From Saprospira sp. CCB-QB6 (GTDB taxonomy: Bacteria > Bacteroidota > Bacteroidia > Chitinophagales > Saprospiraceae), in assembly GCF_028464065.1 (NCBI RefSeq), contig NZ_CP116808.1, positions 868,001 to 932,000 of the forward strand: 64,000 nucleotides of DNA, in the 5' to 3' direction. Position numbers and translations under genes: made by a program. The notes under the pieces are model-generated. The model saw only the letters and a program-made list of their open reading frames with translations, did not search any database and had not been told where the DNA came from. Shown here in pieces: positions 23,780-33,532 of this stretch (positions are counted from its first letter, which is position 1; each line of letters starts with the position of its first letter).

Positions 23780-25474
23780 ATGACAGTATATACTCTTTTT
23801 CTTTATATCGGTATTGTTGCTTTGGTGCTGACCTTTACTTTGGGGTTGGGACTTTCTAAAAAGCGTCAATTTGTGCGGACGCATTTGCCGCTTTGGTTTG
23901 TGCAGTATTTTGTGGGCGGCCTGCTCATTTTTTCGGGGGCCGTAAAAGTGGTAGATCCTTTGGGAACTGCTTATAAAATGGCGGATTATTTTACGCTTTT
24001 GTTGCCTGTTTTGTCCTTCATGAAGCCTTTTGTGGTTCCTTTTGGCTTAATCATGATTGTGTTAGAAGTGGTATTGGGGATCAATTTGATTTTGGGGCAT
24101 GGAAAGAAATGGACCACGAGTTTGAGCTTTTTGATGATGCTCTTTTTCACTTTTCTCACAGGTTACAACTACCTCACGGGTTATATTCCACAGGATGTAT
24201 CGCCCTTTGCGACGGGGCAGTGGGTCCCCTTTAATGAGAACAACATTCGGGTGAGTGATTGTGGTTGTTTTGGTGATTTTATGAAACTTTTGCCCATAGA
24301 AACCTTTGGGAAAGATATCCTTTTGACCTTGATGACTGTTTTTCTTTATGTTAGGACAGAAAACCTGCAATATGTGATTCCGGAGCAGGGAAAAGGGCGG
24401 TTAATCAGCACTTCTTTTTGGACCGTAGCGGTAACAGTGGCTAGTTTGTTCAACTTTTACTTTGGTTTGCCTTGGGTAGATTTCCGTCCTTTTGCGGAAG
24501 GTCGAAACATTGTTATTGAGCGCGAAATCTGTGCTTTAGACCAACCTGAAGTTTTGCTTACCTACACCTATAAAAATAAAGATACGGGAGAGGAAGTAAA
24601 GGTCAACAACCAGCAAATAGCCACGGAAACGGAGAAATACAGCTATCTGTGGAAGACCAAAGATGCGGATGGCAACAAGATTTGGGAAACGCAAAATGAC
24701 AAAACTCAGGAGGAAGTCTTGAAGAAAGGTTGTGATTCTAAAGTAGCAGAAATGGATGCCTCTAAGCAGCACAGTTTTGCCAGTCAGGGCTATAGTTTTT
24801 TAGTCGTTGCTGATGATTTGACTAAGTCATCTAAAGAAGGATTTAGAAAAATTTCGGCTCTTAGTGTGGCGGCGGAAAAGCAGCAAGGGATTCCGACCCA
24901 TGCGCTCTATTACTACATCAAAGATGCGGATGCCGATGGGGATTACAATGATGATTTGGAAGCATTTCGCCATGAATTGGGCACTGCCTTTGATTTTACG
25001 CAAAGTGATGAAAAATTGGTCAAGACGATTGTTCGTTCTAGTCCAGGGCTTTTGCTTTTGCACAATGGAACAATTGTCAAAAAGTGGCATCATCGTCAGT
25101 TGCCCGCTAGTTTTGAGGACTTGGCCAAGGAATATATTCAGGAGCCTGTTGTAGATTTAGAATTGGAATTGGACATTCAGGACTATATGCCAGAAAGCAC
25201 TCGTCATGGTTTCTTCTGTTCTGTGGCCAAAGTGAATAAGGGGGATTTTGCCCAGCAAGAGTTAGACCTGGTTCTATTGGATGGCAATGATGCGCTCTTG
25301 CGCCCCTTAATTGATGAGAATACAGATTTGGGTGTTACTGGGCGTCGGCTCAAGGTCAAGTTGAGTAACAACCAGAGCTTAGTACCTAGAGATCCAAAAC
25401 TAAAGTGGATTCCCAATGGTATTTTGGACCAAAATGGTCAAGCTTGGGAAGTCGTTAGTATTGAGCTAAAGTAA
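23780..25474 (+). CDS. BT_3928-like DoxX-family membrane protein with large C-terminal domain
   Basis: A 564-residue protein. The ATG at 23780 is chosen because the open frame upstream lies in repeat sequence. The N-terminal half has about five transmembrane helices of the DoxX/MauE type, with LLIFSGAVKVVDPLGTAYK near 50 and a redox-like VSDCGCFGDF motif near 160. The C-terminal half is soluble and contains a thioredoxin-fold-like segment (FAFDFTQSDEKLVKTIVRSSPGLLLLHNGTIVKKW resembles a TlpA/AhpC end) without an obvious CxxC. A role in envelope redox or quinone chemistry is plausible but unproven. An intrinsic terminator follows. Confidence 0.75.
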   Translation: MTVYTLFLYIGIVALVLTFTLGLGLSKKRQFVRTHLPLWFVQYFVGGLLIFSGAVKVVDPLGTAYKMADYFTLLLPVLSFMKPFVVPFGLIMIVLEVVLGINLILGHGKKWTTSLSFLMMLFFTFLTGYNYLTGYIPQDVSPFATGQWVPFNENNIRVSDCGCFGDFMKLLPIETFGKDILLTLMTVFLYVRTENLQYVIPEQGKGRLISTSFWTVAVTVASLFNFYFGLPWVDFRPFAEGRNIVIEREICALDQPEVLLTYTYKNKDTGEEVKVNNQQIATETEKYSYLWKTKDADGNKIWETQNDKTQEEVLKKGCDSKVAEMDASKQHSFASQGYSFLVVADDLTKSSKEGFRKISALSVAAEKQQGIPTHALYYYIKDADADGDYNDDLEAFRHELGTAFDFTQSDEKLVKTIVRSSPGLLLLHNGTIVKKWHHRQLPASFEDLAKEYIQEPVVDLELELDIQDYMPESTRHGFFCSVAKVNKGDFAQQELDLVLLDGNDALLRPLIDENTDLGVTGRRLKVKLSNNQSLVPRDPKLKWIPNGILDQNGQAWEVVSIELK

Positions 25475-25495
25475 AAATTTATTTGCTATAAGATT

Positions 25496-25531
25496 ATCCC
25501 CCTGCGATTTAGGTCGTGGGGGGATTTTTTT
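25496..25531 (+). terminator. intrinsic terminator after the DoxX-family gene
   Basis: ATCCCCC(T)GCG / (CGT)GGGGGAT with a T run directly after. Confidence 0.88.
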
Positions 25532-25607
25532 GTGTCTTAGTCGAAAAAAGCTGAAAATAAATACTCCTTTTAGTTAATTCTATTTTCATCACCATTAAAT
25601 TCAACAA

Positions 25608-28600
25608 ATGAGAGTCTCATTACTTTCAGCAATATTGCTGCTATTGGCCCAAGGAGTTTGGGCGCAAGACCGCATTCTTTTGCGGCAAGCTAGTCTTAGT
25701 CCTGATGGGCAAGAACTCCTTTTTTCCTATCAGGGAGATATTTGGCGAATGTCTTTACCTGATGGACAACCTAGGCGATTAACCGTTCATCAAGCTTATG
25801 ACAGCAAAGCCATTTGGTCTCCTGATGGGAAGCAAATAGCATTTCAATCGGATCGAGAGGGCAACAACAATATTTATGTCATGCCTGCGCAGGCTGGGCG
25901 GCCCAAGCAGCTAACTTACTACTCGGGCAATGACCAACTTTTGGGTTGGAAAGATGATAAAACGCTTTTATTTGCCAGCAGTCGGACCTATATTAAAATA
26001 GAGCGCAGTTATGGCGTTTATGAAATTCCCGTTGAGGGAGGGCAGCCTCAGCGCATCTTAAATAGTGATGCTGTAGGGGCTCAGATATCGCCCAATAAGG
26101 AGCAGTTGTTATTGGTTCGGGGAGCTTGTAGAACAGCTAGAGAAGACTATCGAGGGCCTGCCAACCGAGACCTTTGGACCTATAATATTAAAGCTGATCA
26201 ATTTGAGCAAATTACAGACTTTAAGGGCAATGATTTCAATGGGCAATGGATAGATAATCAGCGATTCTGTTATATCTCCGCCCAATCTGGTCGATACAAT
26301 ATCTACCTTAAAGATCTGGCCACAAAGAAAGAAAAATCGCTAACCCAAGAAAAGAAGATGGGGATTTTAGATTTTTCAGTTAGCCGAGATGGACAGTATA
26401 TGGTATATCAGCAGGCCGACCAAATTTTTTGGGGCAAAACGGAAGGGAAAAAACAGGAAATCAAGGTAGAAATTGCTAGTGATTACCGTTTTGATCCCTT
26501 TATCAAAAAAAACTACAGCAGTGTAGAAAACTACAGCCCCTCTCCTAACGCCAAGCGCATTGCTTATGAGGTGCATGGCGATATTTTCGTTGGGGCGCAG
26601 CATAAAGAGCTTACCCAAGGAAGAGCTTTAGCTCAGGGACCCAGCCGTCAAAGAGATCCCATTTACCTCAATGAGGAAACAGTACTTTATCGTAGTGATG
26701 AAACTGGAAAATATGCTCTTTACAGCGTACAATCTACAGATACGGCAGAAACAGATCTTTATCGCAGTTTAAAGGTAAAAACGCAGTTGGTCCAAAGTTT
26801 CGATTTAGATATTACAAATTATTGGCTTTCTCCTGATCGTAAACAACTAGCCTATTTATTGGGTGTTGGTCAACTTTGGGTGGCCCAAATTGATAGCTTG
26901 GGCAAATTATCTAAGAATAAAAAGTTGTTGGATGGTTGGGCTACACCTAGCGGTCTGAGCTGGTCACCTGATAGCTATTGGCTGGCCTATTCATTAGAAG
27001 ATCTGAACTTTAATGAAGAGATTTTTATTCATGCTGCCAATGATTCTATTCCTCCCGTTAATGTGAGTATGCACCCTCGTAAAGACCACAACCCAGCCTG
27101 GAGTCCTGATGGAAGCAAACTCGCCTTTAGCTCTAATCGTAACAATGGCGATAGCGATATTTGGTTTGTTTGGCTCAAAAAAGAAGACTATCTCCGTCAA
27201 ACCACCGAATGGAAAGAGCTAGAAATTTGGTCTGAAGAAGATGAAAAAAGTCCCATTTCTGTTGCAAAAAAAGTAGTTATTGATTTTGACCAAATCTATG
27301 CCCGTAGCCGACAAGTAACGGCCATGCCTGGTAGCGAAAGTGGGATATGTTGGGCGCCAGACAATAAACATATCTTCTATCTCAGCAGCGCAAATAGCGG
27401 TAAAAACTTTGAAAAAGATCGTGCGCTTTATACGGTGCGCTGGGATGGCAAAGAAAACAAAGAAGCTATTCCTGGCAGCCAAAGACCCTATAATTTGCAA
27501 CTTTCTGCAGATAGCAAATACCTCTTTAGCCAAGTATCAGGAGGAAAGCTGGCCTATATTCAACTTTCCAATCAAAAACTCACAGGCCTGAGCTTCCGCT
27601 CTTCTTTAGAAATTGATTATGCAGGAGTTTTAGCTCAAATTTTTGATGAAGGCTGGCGTGCGCTAGAAGTAGGTTTCTACGACCCTCAATTTCATGGCTA
27701 CAACTGGAAAAAGCTCAAAGAAACTTATCGCCCACTTTGCCTAAAAGCCTCTACCAAAGAAGACTTCCAATGGATGTACAACCTAATGCTTGGACAGTTA
27801 GATGCTAGTCATATGGGCCTTTATGGAGGCGACAATCCAAAGATGCTCCAACGAAAAGCTACAGGTTTACTGGGCCTAGAACTGTGGCAAGATGGAAAAG
27901 CCGGCGCTAAAGTTCGTTCGGTACTTCCCGAAAGCCCTGCTAATCGCCCAGAAAGCCAAATCTTAGCCAATGAACGGATTCTATCTGTTAATGGGAAGAG
28001 AATTGGCGCTCAAGATAACCTCTATGCCTTTTTAGAAGGAACCTCTAACAAACGTACTTTACTAGAGGTCCAAAATGAAGCTGGGGAAGTCCGCGAATTG
28101 GTCATCTGGCCCAAACGCTCCCTGAACAATGAACGCTATGAGGCTTGGGTCCAAGACCGTAAAGCCCTTACCGATAAATACTCTAAAGGAGAATTAGGCT
28201 ATATCCATATCAAAGCCATGGGCTGGAGTAGCTTCGAGCGCTTTGAACAAGAACTAATGGCCGCTGGCCATGGAAAAAAAGGAATTGTCATTGACGTCCG
28301 CTACAATGGCGGTGGATGGACTACAGATTACCTGATGGCCGTGCTCTCCGTTCGCCAACATGCTTATACCATTCCTAGAGGGGCAGCCAAAAATTTGAAA
28401 AAAGAACATAAAGATTTTAGCGACTATTACCCCTATAGCGAACGCTTACCTCTTGCCGCTTGGACCAAAGGGAGCATTGCTCTTTGTAATGAAAGTAGCT
28501 ACTCTAATGCCGAGATTTTCTCGCATGCTTACAAAAACTTAGGCTTGGGAACCCTAGTCGGTCAACCTACTTTTGGTGCAGTCATTTCTACTGGCGGTTA

Positions 28601-28802
28601 TGGACTACAAGATGGTTCTTATGTTCGTATGCCTTTCCGAGCTTGGTACACCAAAGCCAATGATGAAAATATGGAGCGCATCCCCGCTATGCCTGATATT
28701 CTTGTCCGCCTAGCTCCCGATTATCAAAGTAAACAAGAAGATCAACAACTAAAAAGAGCTGTTGAAGAACTCTTGAAGCAACTCGATAACTCTAAAAAGT
28801 AA
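25608..28802 (+). CDS. tricorn-type S41 protease
   Basis: A 1064-residue exported protease with a signal peptide ending near GVWAQ. The N-terminal two thirds hold beta-propeller blades: repeated LSPDGQELLFS, WSPDGKQIAFQSDREGNNNIYVM and WSPDGSKLAFSSNRNNGDSDIW words. A PDZ-like segment (about 760-830) is followed by the S41 core: VIDVRYNGGGWTTDYL near 895 and the nucleophile region NESSYSNAEIFSHAYKN, with Ser near residue 966, then GQPTFGAVISTGGYGL. Archaeal tricorn degrades peptides released by the proteasome; the bacterial exported versions probably act on oligopeptides in the periplasm. It is flanked by terminators, so it is transcribed alone. Confidence 0.93.
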   Translation: MRVSLLSAILLLLAQGVWAQDRILLRQASLSPDGQELLFSYQGDIWRMSLPDGQPRRLTVHQAYDSKAIWSPDGKQIAFQSDREGNNNIYVMPAQAGRPKQLTYYSGNDQLLGWKDDKTLLFASSRTYIKIERSYGVYEIPVEGGQPQRILNSDAVGAQISPNKEQLLLVRGACRTAREDYRGPANRDLWTYNIKADQFEQITDFKGNDFNGQWIDNQRFCYISAQSGRYNIYLKDLATKKEKSLTQEKKMGILDFSVSRDGQYMVYQQADQIFWGKTEGKKQEIKVEIASDYRFDPFIKKNYSSVENYSPSPNAKRIAYEVHGDIFVGAQHKELTQGRALAQGPSRQRDPIYLNEETVLYRSDETGKYALYSVQSTDTAETDLYRSLKVKTQLVQSFDLDITNYWLSPDRKQLAYLLGVGQLWVAQIDSLGKLSKNKKLLDGWATPSGLSWSPDSYWLAYSLEDLNFNEEIFIHAANDSIPPVNVSMHPRKDHNPAWSPDGSKLAFSSNRNNGDSDIWFVWLKKEDYLRQTTEWKELEIWSEEDEKSPISVAKKVVIDFDQIYARSRQVTAMPGSESGICWAPDNKHIFYLSSANSGKNFEKDRALYTVRWDGKENKEAIPGSQRPYNLQLSADSKYLFSQVSGGKLAYIQLSNQKLTGLSFRSSLEIDYAGVLAQIFDEGWRALEVGFYDPQFHGYNWKKLKETYRPLCLKASTKEDFQWMYNLMLGQLDASHMGLYGGDNPKMLQRKATGLLGLELWQDGKAGAKVRSVLPESPANRPESQILANERILSVNGKRIGAQDNLYAFLEGTSNKRTLLEVQNEAGEVRELVIWPKRSLNNERYEAWVQDRKALTDKYSKGELGYIHIKAMGWSSFERFEQELMAAGHGKKGIVIDVRYNGGGWTTDYLMAVLSVRQHAYTIPRGAAKNLKKEHKDFSDYYPYSERLPLAAWTKGSIALCNESSYSNAEIFSHAYKNLGLGTLVGQPTFGAVISTGGYGLQDGSYVRMPFRAWYTKANDENMERIPAMPDILVRLAPDYQSKQEDQQLKRAVEELLKQLDNSKK

Positions 28803-28822
28803 TTACACAAGGCTGTCTAACT

Positions 28823-28855
28823 AAAAAAGTCATCTCCTCCAGAGATGACTTTTTT
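28823..28855. terminator. bidirectional intrinsic terminator
   Basis: AAGTCATCTC / GAGATGACTT with a CTCCA-type loop, bordered by A and T runs, serves the convergent tricorn and SH3 lipoprotein genes. Confidence 0.93.
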
Positions 28856-28863
28856 CATTTAAC

Positions 28864-29280
28864 CTAACTCCCTTTCAAATCGGGATCCTGCTTTTTTATT
28901 GCTGCAGCATGTACCCAGCCCAAATAACCAAGTGCTGTTTTCACACGATAAAATGGCGCATGATATTTTTTTCCTCTTAATTGTACTGTCACACTATCTT
29001 TAGAAATTTGCCCCATAAAATAAAGCTCACTGCCTTCAGCCAAATGACGCAAAACCTTAGCATCCAATTGCTGATGCTCCCGTAACCTAAGGTTTTGCAC
29101 CTCGACCCTAAACAAATCGCCCCGTTTTAATCCGCTGTCAACCTTTGGTTTACTATCTACTACCGATAAAGAAGCTTTTTCTTCTATAGACTGCTCCCCC
29201 CTCTTTTTTTCCTTATCTTGCTCACAAGCTAAGCAACTAAAGAGCATAAATAAAATGATAAAAATTAAAGCGTTTGGCAT
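28864..29280 (-). CDS. predicted SH3-domain lipoprotein
   Basis: A 138-residue protein whose signal sequence ends in SCLAC, a lipobox with Cys near residue 19. A charged linker precedes a bacterial SH3-like domain (about 60-125): VQNLRLREHQQLDAKVLRHLAEGSELYFMG and ALGYLGWVHAAAI are typical. Such domains often bind cell-wall peptides. It stands alone on the minus strand. Confidence 0.75.
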   Translation of the reverse strand: MPNALIFIILFMLFSCLACEQDKEKKRGEQSIEEKASLSVVDSKPKVDSGLKRGDLFRVEVQNLRLREHQQLDAKVLRHLAEGSELYFMGQISKDSVTVQLRGKKYHAPFYRVKTALGYLGWVHAAAIKKQDPDLKGS

Positions 29281-29396
29281 ATTTTCAGTCTTAACCTAGA
29301 TCACATAATGTACTTAAATATATAAAAATTGATTTATTTCTTAAAAGTTTTAACAACTTCTTTGGGGGGATCTCCCTTTTTATACATCCATAGATA

Positions 29397-29416
29397 AAGG
29401 CGCAAGCTGGCGCCTT
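29397..29416 (+). promoter_or_regulatory. hairpin in the desaturase leader
   Basis: AAGGCGC-AAGCTG-GCGCCTT forms a perfect 7-bp stem about 48 bp before the desaturase ATG. It has no T run, so it is more likely a 5' leader structure than a terminator. Confidence 0.4.
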
Positions 29417-29463
29417 CTCATCCTTTTGAACTGGTACCGAAAAGGACCAAAAGAAACAGATTT

Positions 29464-30597
29464 ATGCCAAAAACCATCCGTTTTAGCCTAGCTGATCAGG
29501 CTAAATTTTTTCCGACCCTACGCAAAAGGGTCAATCAGCACTTTCGCGACAAAAATATTGATCGCAATGCCGATAGCCGAATGTACCTCAAGACTACGGT
29601 CATGCTGGGACTCTATTTCATTCCCTTTGCCCTAATTTTAGCCAACTTTTTACCCCTCTGGGCCGTCATGATCTCCTATATCGTTATGGGAATCGGCCTC
29701 GTCGGTATCGGCATGAATATTATGCACGATGCCAACCACGGCTCCTACTCCAAAAATCCTACAATCAATGCCCTCTTGGGTTATACCCTCAATTTGGTGG
29801 GCGGAAACTCCTTTACCTGGAAGGTGCAGCACAACATGATGCACCACACTTACACCAATATCTACGGCTTTGATGAAGATATTGAAGATAAACCTTTTCT
29901 CCGCCTTTCCCCCAACGGCAAACTCAAATCCTATCACCGCTTTCAGCACCTTTATGCGCCCATTTTATACGGACTCGCTACGGTTACTTGGATTCTATGG
30001 AAGGATTTTGTGGCCCTCAATGCCTATACCAAAGAAGGAAAAACAGCAGCTATGGGAAGTACACACAGCAAAGAGTTCTGGATTCTGCTTAGTACAAAAA
30101 TTGCCTATTGGGCCATCTTTTTCGCCCTGCCTATTGCGCTTACTTCTTACTCTTGGGGCTTTTTGCTGCTCGGTTTTTTCTTTATGCACATGACCGCCAG
30201 CATGATTATGACCCTGGTCTTTCAAGTGGCCCATGTGGTAGAACTTACCGACCATTTTCAACCCGATGAACAAAACGAAGTGGAAAATGTCTGGGCGATG
30301 CACCAACTCGCCACAACTTCTGATTTTGCCCGAGATAATAAACTGGTTTCTTGGTTCCTCGGTGGCCTGAATTTCCAAGTGGAACACCACCTTTTTCCCA
30401 ATATTTGCCATGTGCACTATCCAGAAGTTGCCAAAATTGTTAAAGCTACAGCCGAGGAATTTGGCGTGCCCTACTATGAGTTTAAAACTTTTGGCGGCGC
30501 AATCAAATCTCACTTCAAAAGCCTCAAAGCCCTAGGCAATAATGAACTTACAGCCGTCCAATTGCCCAAAACTTCTGGAGCTGCTATTATTAAGTAA
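29464..30597 (+). CDS. membrane fatty-acid (acyl-lipid/acyl-CoA) desaturase
   Basis: A 377-residue integral membrane diiron desaturase. Three His boxes are present and correctly ordered: HDANHGSY near residue 88, HNMMHHTYTN near 122 and QVEHHLFPNICHVHYP near 305. The QVEHH form of the third box recalls front-end and linoleoyl-CoA-type desaturases. There are four hydrophobic segments around them and no fused cytochrome b5 domain. It probably inserts double bonds to adjust membrane fluidity or make polyunsaturated acids. Confidence 0.9.
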   Translation: MPKTIRFSLADQAKFFPTLRKRVNQHFRDKNIDRNADSRMYLKTTVMLGLYFIPFALILANFLPLWAVMISYIVMGIGLVGIGMNIMHDANHGSYSKNPTINALLGYTLNLVGGNSFTWKVQHNMMHHTYTNIYGFDEDIEDKPFLRLSPNGKLKSYHRFQHLYAPILYGLATVTWILWKDFVALNAYTKEGKTAAMGSTHSKEFWILLSTKIAYWAIFFALPIALTSYSWGFLLLGFFFMHMTASMIMTLVFQVAHVVELTDHFQPDEQNEVENVWAMHQLATTSDFARDNKLVSWFLGGLNFQVEHHLFPNICHVHYPEVAKIVKATAEEFGVPYYEFKTFGGAIKSHFKSLKALGNNELTAVQLPKTSGAAIIK

Positions 30598-30605
30598 GCT
30601 GTTTT

Positions 30606-30718
30606 GGGGCCTCCGCAGCAAAGCTGCGGCGCTACGTTTCGGGGCTCGCTGTTCGCTCGGCCCTTCAGCGCTACGCGCTTCGGTCTGGCCTACGCCCCCC
30701 CCTCCACATCGCTAGGCC
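30606..30718 (-). repeat. mosaic GC-rich intergenic repeat, copy 11
   Basis: The minus-strand reading has GGCCTAGCGATGTGGAGG, an AAGCGCGTAGCGCT arm, GGGCCGAGCGAACAGCGAG, AACGTAGCGCC, a GCAGC/GCTGC arm and GGAGGCCCC. It starts 9 bp after the desaturase stop. Confidence 0.9.
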
Positions 30719-30724
30719 AAATAG

Positions 30725-30758
30725 AAGGTCTTCTCTGCTTATAGAGAAGACCTTTTTT
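30725..30758 (+). terminator. intrinsic terminator downstream of the desaturase
   Basis: AAGGTCTTCTCT / AGAGAAGACCTT forms a 12-bp stem followed by a T run. It lies beyond repeat copy 11, so the repeat would be transcribed with the desaturase. Confidence 0.9.
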
Positions 30759-30813
30759 GGTGCTCTAAAAGCTTTTGACTATATTTTGGATATCAAACAA
30801 AGTCAAAATAATT

Positions 30814-31320
30814 ATGCAAAAGAAAATGGGGCATACGCCCAAAATGATCCTAAATTTAGAAGGGCAATATTGGAAACTAGCCGAAAAAGAAACTCAAGAT
30901 ACTACAGCCTTTCAGGCCCTAGCCGCCCCTCTACAACGCATGATGTTGGGTGCTTTCTCGGCCCTCTTACTCAAAATTGATCGGGCAGGAATTTACTTTT
31001 TTGCTGCTGAAAAAGAAGGTCCCTCCGCTAGCTACCACTGCCTAGAAGAACAAGAGGAGCAACTCAAACTAAAAATTCAGCCCTTAGACGAAAAACAAAA
31101 AGCTAGAGAAATTGAACTCTCTTGGGAGAATGATTATTTGAAGATCGTTGGTTTATTACCTGCCGAAGCCGCCCTTTTCTACGAACAAGCAGATTGGCAA
31201 AGCTATACGGAAGAAGAACAAGCTGCTTATGAGGCCCAAATGCAAAAAATTGTCGATCAATTTGGCCAAGATATGCGTCAACAAATCCAACAACAACATC
31301 AGACTCGAGAAAAACTTTAA
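30814..31320 (+). CDS. hypothetical cytoplasmic protein
   Basis: A protein of about 168 residues with no recognised family. The ATG at 30814 follows an A/T-rich leader; an in-frame ATG 39 bp upstream would lie within a poorly coding stretch. It is acidic, has no signal peptide or membrane segment, and ends in a Gln-rich coiled-coil-like helix (DMRQQIQQQHQ). It may be a small structural or adaptor protein, but nothing in the sequence assigns a function. Confidence 0.6.
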   Translation: MQKKMGHTPKMILNLEGQYWKLAEKETQDTTAFQALAAPLQRMMLGAFSALLLKIDRAGIYFFAAEKEGPSASYHCLEEQEEQLKLKIQPLDEKQKAREIELSWENDYLKIVGLLPAEAALFYEQADWQSYTEEEQAAYEAQMQKIVDQFGQDMRQQIQQQHQTREKL

Positions 31321-31401
31321 GCGCTTCTTATTTGTAGGCCAGAATAAAAGAATGTTTTAGCAAACTTCTTTTAATTTTGTGGCGCTTAACCAATACTTTT
31401 T

Positions 31402-32187
31402 ATGCAAGCCTCTGGAATTATTACCCTAACGACCGACTTTGGTGTCCGCGATCATTATGCGGCCCTACTCAAAGGACATATTTTGTCGGAGGGGCAGGCT
31501 GTGCAGTTTATTGATATTTCACATCAGGTGCAGCCCTATAATATTGGTCAAGCGGCTTATTTATTGGGCGCTAGTTTTTGGGCCTTCCCTAAAGGGAGCA
31601 TTCATATTGTGAGTGTGCACAACTTTTATCAGGAGCGGCCTCGTTTTTTGGTTATTGCTCATAAAGAGCACTATTTTATTGGTCCAGATAATGGCGTTTT
31701 TTCGCTTTTATTCAAGGAAAAGCCCAGCAAAATCTACCAACTCATTAGTGATGAGCCGCCTTCTTTATTAAGTATGCAGCGTTTGTTTGCCAAAGCTTCG
31801 GCCCATTTGATTGCGCAACAACCTTTGGAGGAAATTGGGGAAGAGAGTGATGAACTTTTGGAGCGCATCAGTTTGAATGCGGTAGTGAGCAAAGATTATA
31901 TTCGGGCAGCGGTGCTCTATATTGATGTCTATGAAAATGTGGTCCTCAATGTAAATCGAGAGCTTTTTGAGGAGATTGCGGAAGGGCGATCCTTTGAGCT
32001 TTACTTCAAGCGTTTTGATCCGATTAGCGATTTGAGCTTGCATTATGCGGAGCAGGCCGTGGGAGAAGTACTTTGCTTATTTAATTCTTCGGGTTTGTTG
32101 GAAATTGCGGTAAATGCGGGCAAGGCGGCCTCTTTATTTGGGCTGAAGGTAGATGATAGCGTACAACTTGAATTTTTGAATGAATAG
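31402..32187 (+). CDS. SAM hydroxide adenosyltransferase (DUF62 family)
   Basis: A 261-residue cytoplasmic enzyme of the fluorinase/chlorinase superfamily. The opening ITLTTDFGVRDHYAALLKG (residues 6-24) is diagnostic. Further matches are FIDISHQVQPYNIGQAAYLL near 38, HIVSVH near 71 and GPDNGVFSLL near 95. Non-halogenating members split S-adenosylmethionine to adenosine and methionine with a hydroxide ion. Its stop codon overlaps a terminator stem. Confidence 0.92.
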   Translation: MQASGIITLTTDFGVRDHYAALLKGHILSEGQAVQFIDISHQVQPYNIGQAAYLLGASFWAFPKGSIHIVSVHNFYQERPRFLVIAHKEHYFIGPDNGVFSLLFKEKPSKIYQLISDEPPSLLSMQRLFAKASAHLIAQQPLEEIGEESDELLERISLNAVVSKDYIRAAVLYIDVYENVVLNVNRELFEEIAEGRSFELYFKRFDPISDLSLHYAEQAVGEVLCLFNSSGLLEIAVNAGKAASLFGLKVDDSVQLEFLNE

Positions 32188-32210
32188 CTGGCTGAGGCCA
32201 GCTTTTTTTT
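32186..32210 (+). terminator. intrinsic terminator of the SAM hydroxide adenosyltransferase gene
   Basis: AGCTGGC-TGAG-GCCAGCT followed by eight T. The stem starts in the stop codon. Confidence 0.9.
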
Positions 32211-32230
32211 GGTCCAAATTGCGTGTTGCA

Positions 32231-32362
32231 GGCGGCGCAGCCGCCTGGCTGAGGGATGGATAGCAGTGGCCGTAGGCCAGACCGAGGCGCATAGCGCCGA
32301 AGGGCCGAGCGAGTAGCGAGCTGCGGCACAGCCCGACCCGAGCGTAGCGAAGGGGCAGCCCC
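32231..32362 (+). repeat. mosaic GC-rich intergenic repeat, copy 12
   Basis: GGCGGCGCAGCCGCC outer arm, GGCTGAGGGATGGATAGCAGTGGCC, GGCGCATAGCGCC arm, GGGCCGAGCGAGTAGCGAG, CCCGACCCG and GGGGCAGCCCC. It is between two terminators of convergent genes, so it lies outside both main transcripts. Confidence 0.9.
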
Positions 32363-32404
32363 AAAAAAAAGGCTTAAAAGTAGTAAATACCACTCTTAAG
32401 CCTT
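32363..32404 (-). terminator. intrinsic terminator of mdh
   Basis: On the minus strand AGGCTTAA pairs with TTAAGCCT and is followed by a run of eight T that touches repeat copy 12. Confidence 0.82.
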
Positions 32405-32426
32405 TAGGATGGATATAAAGAAAGGA

Positions 32427-33380
32427 CTAAGCCTCTTCTTTTTCTTCTAGCAAGCCCATACCTTCGAAAGTTTTTACGACAGAGCGTACTGCTTTTTCAG
32501 AAGTATCGAGCAACTGTTTTTCTTCCTCATTGAGTTTCAATTCGATAACTTGTTCGATACCGTTGCTCCCCAATTTCACGGGAACGCCGAGGTAGAGATC
32601 TTCTACGCCATATTGGCCTTTGAGCCAAGCGCAGCAAGGGAAAATGCGTTGTTCGTTGCGAACGATAGCGCCAACCATTTGGGCAGCGGCAGCACCTGGA
32701 GCATACCAAGCAGAAGTACCCATTAGTTTAACGAGTTCTCCTCCACCACCTTTGGTGCGTTCGATGATAGCGTTGAGTTTATCTTCTTCGATAAGCTCTG
32801 TAACGGGGATACCAGCTACGGTTGTGTAGCGAGGCAAAGGCACCATAGTATCGCCATGTCCACCCATGAGGACCGCTTGGATATCGCGGGGAGAAACGTT
32901 AAGCTCCATAGACAAGAAAGCGCGGTAGCGGGCAGTATCGAGGATACCAGCCATACCCATTACGCGGTTTGAGGGCAAACCAGAAGCTTTGAAAGCGGCG
33001 TAAGTCATTACATCGAGAGGGTTAGACACCACAATGATGATGGGGTTTTCGCTATACTCAAGGATAGATTTAGTTACCGCAGTAACGATTTTGGCGTTAG
33101 TTGCGATCAAGTCGTCGCGGCTCATGCCGGGGCGGCGAGGGATACCAGCAGTGATCACTACGATATCAGAGTTCTCGGTATATTTATAATCAGAAGTACC
33201 GATAATGCGAGTGCTATAACCATCGATGGGGGCTTGTTGGAAGCTATCAAGGGCTTTACCTGCGGCCATATCGCCTTTAAGGTCTAGCAATACTACTTCG
33301 TTCACGATGTTTTCGTGAGCCAAAACATTAGCGCAAGTAGCACCTACATTTCCGGCTCCAACTACAGTTACTTTTTTCAT
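32427..33380 (-). CDS. mdh: malate dehydrogenase
   Basis: A 317-residue enzyme that interconverts malate and oxaloacetate with NAD in the citric-acid cycle. The ATG at 33380 is chosen because it opens straight into the Rossmann motif VTVVGAGNVGATCA. Upstream in-frame residues do not resemble the family. The substrate-binding loop GIPRRPGMSRDDL near 80-92 and the catalytic GGHGDTMVPLPRY near 173-185 are intact. Length fits the LDH-like MDH type of Bacteroidota. Confidence 0.96.
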   Translation of the reverse strand: MKKVTVVGAGNVGATCANVLAHENIVNEVVLLDLKGDMAAGKALDSFQQAPIDGYSTRIIGTSDYKYTENSDIVVITAGIPRRPGMSRDDLIATNAKIVTAVTKSILEYSENPIIIVVSNPLDVMTYAAFKASGLPSNRVMGMAGILDTARYRAFLSMELNVSPRDIQAVLMGGHGDTMVPLPRYTTVAGIPVTELIEEDKLNAIIERTKGGGGELVKLMGTSAWYAPGAAAAQMVGAIVRNEQRIFPCCAWLKGQYGVEDLYLGVPVKLGSNGIEQVIELKLNEEEKQLLDTSEKAVRSVVKTFEGMGLLEEKEEA

Positions 33381-33532
33381 ACTGTATTGAATATAAGTTT
33401 TATAGGATATTTTAAATAGGCAAAGAGCGCTTGTCGTTCTTTGCTTCTGCTGAAATTCTTGTGGTTTGACCAAGCTTATTCGCTAGCTAAATGCGCCAAG
33501 GCATTTTGTCAATACATCTATATAATGTAATT

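Noticed and set aside
33381-33473. N-terminal extension of mdh by 31 residues
   Set aside because: The family begins at MKKVTVVGAG; the extension shows no similarity and the gap is needed for a promoter.
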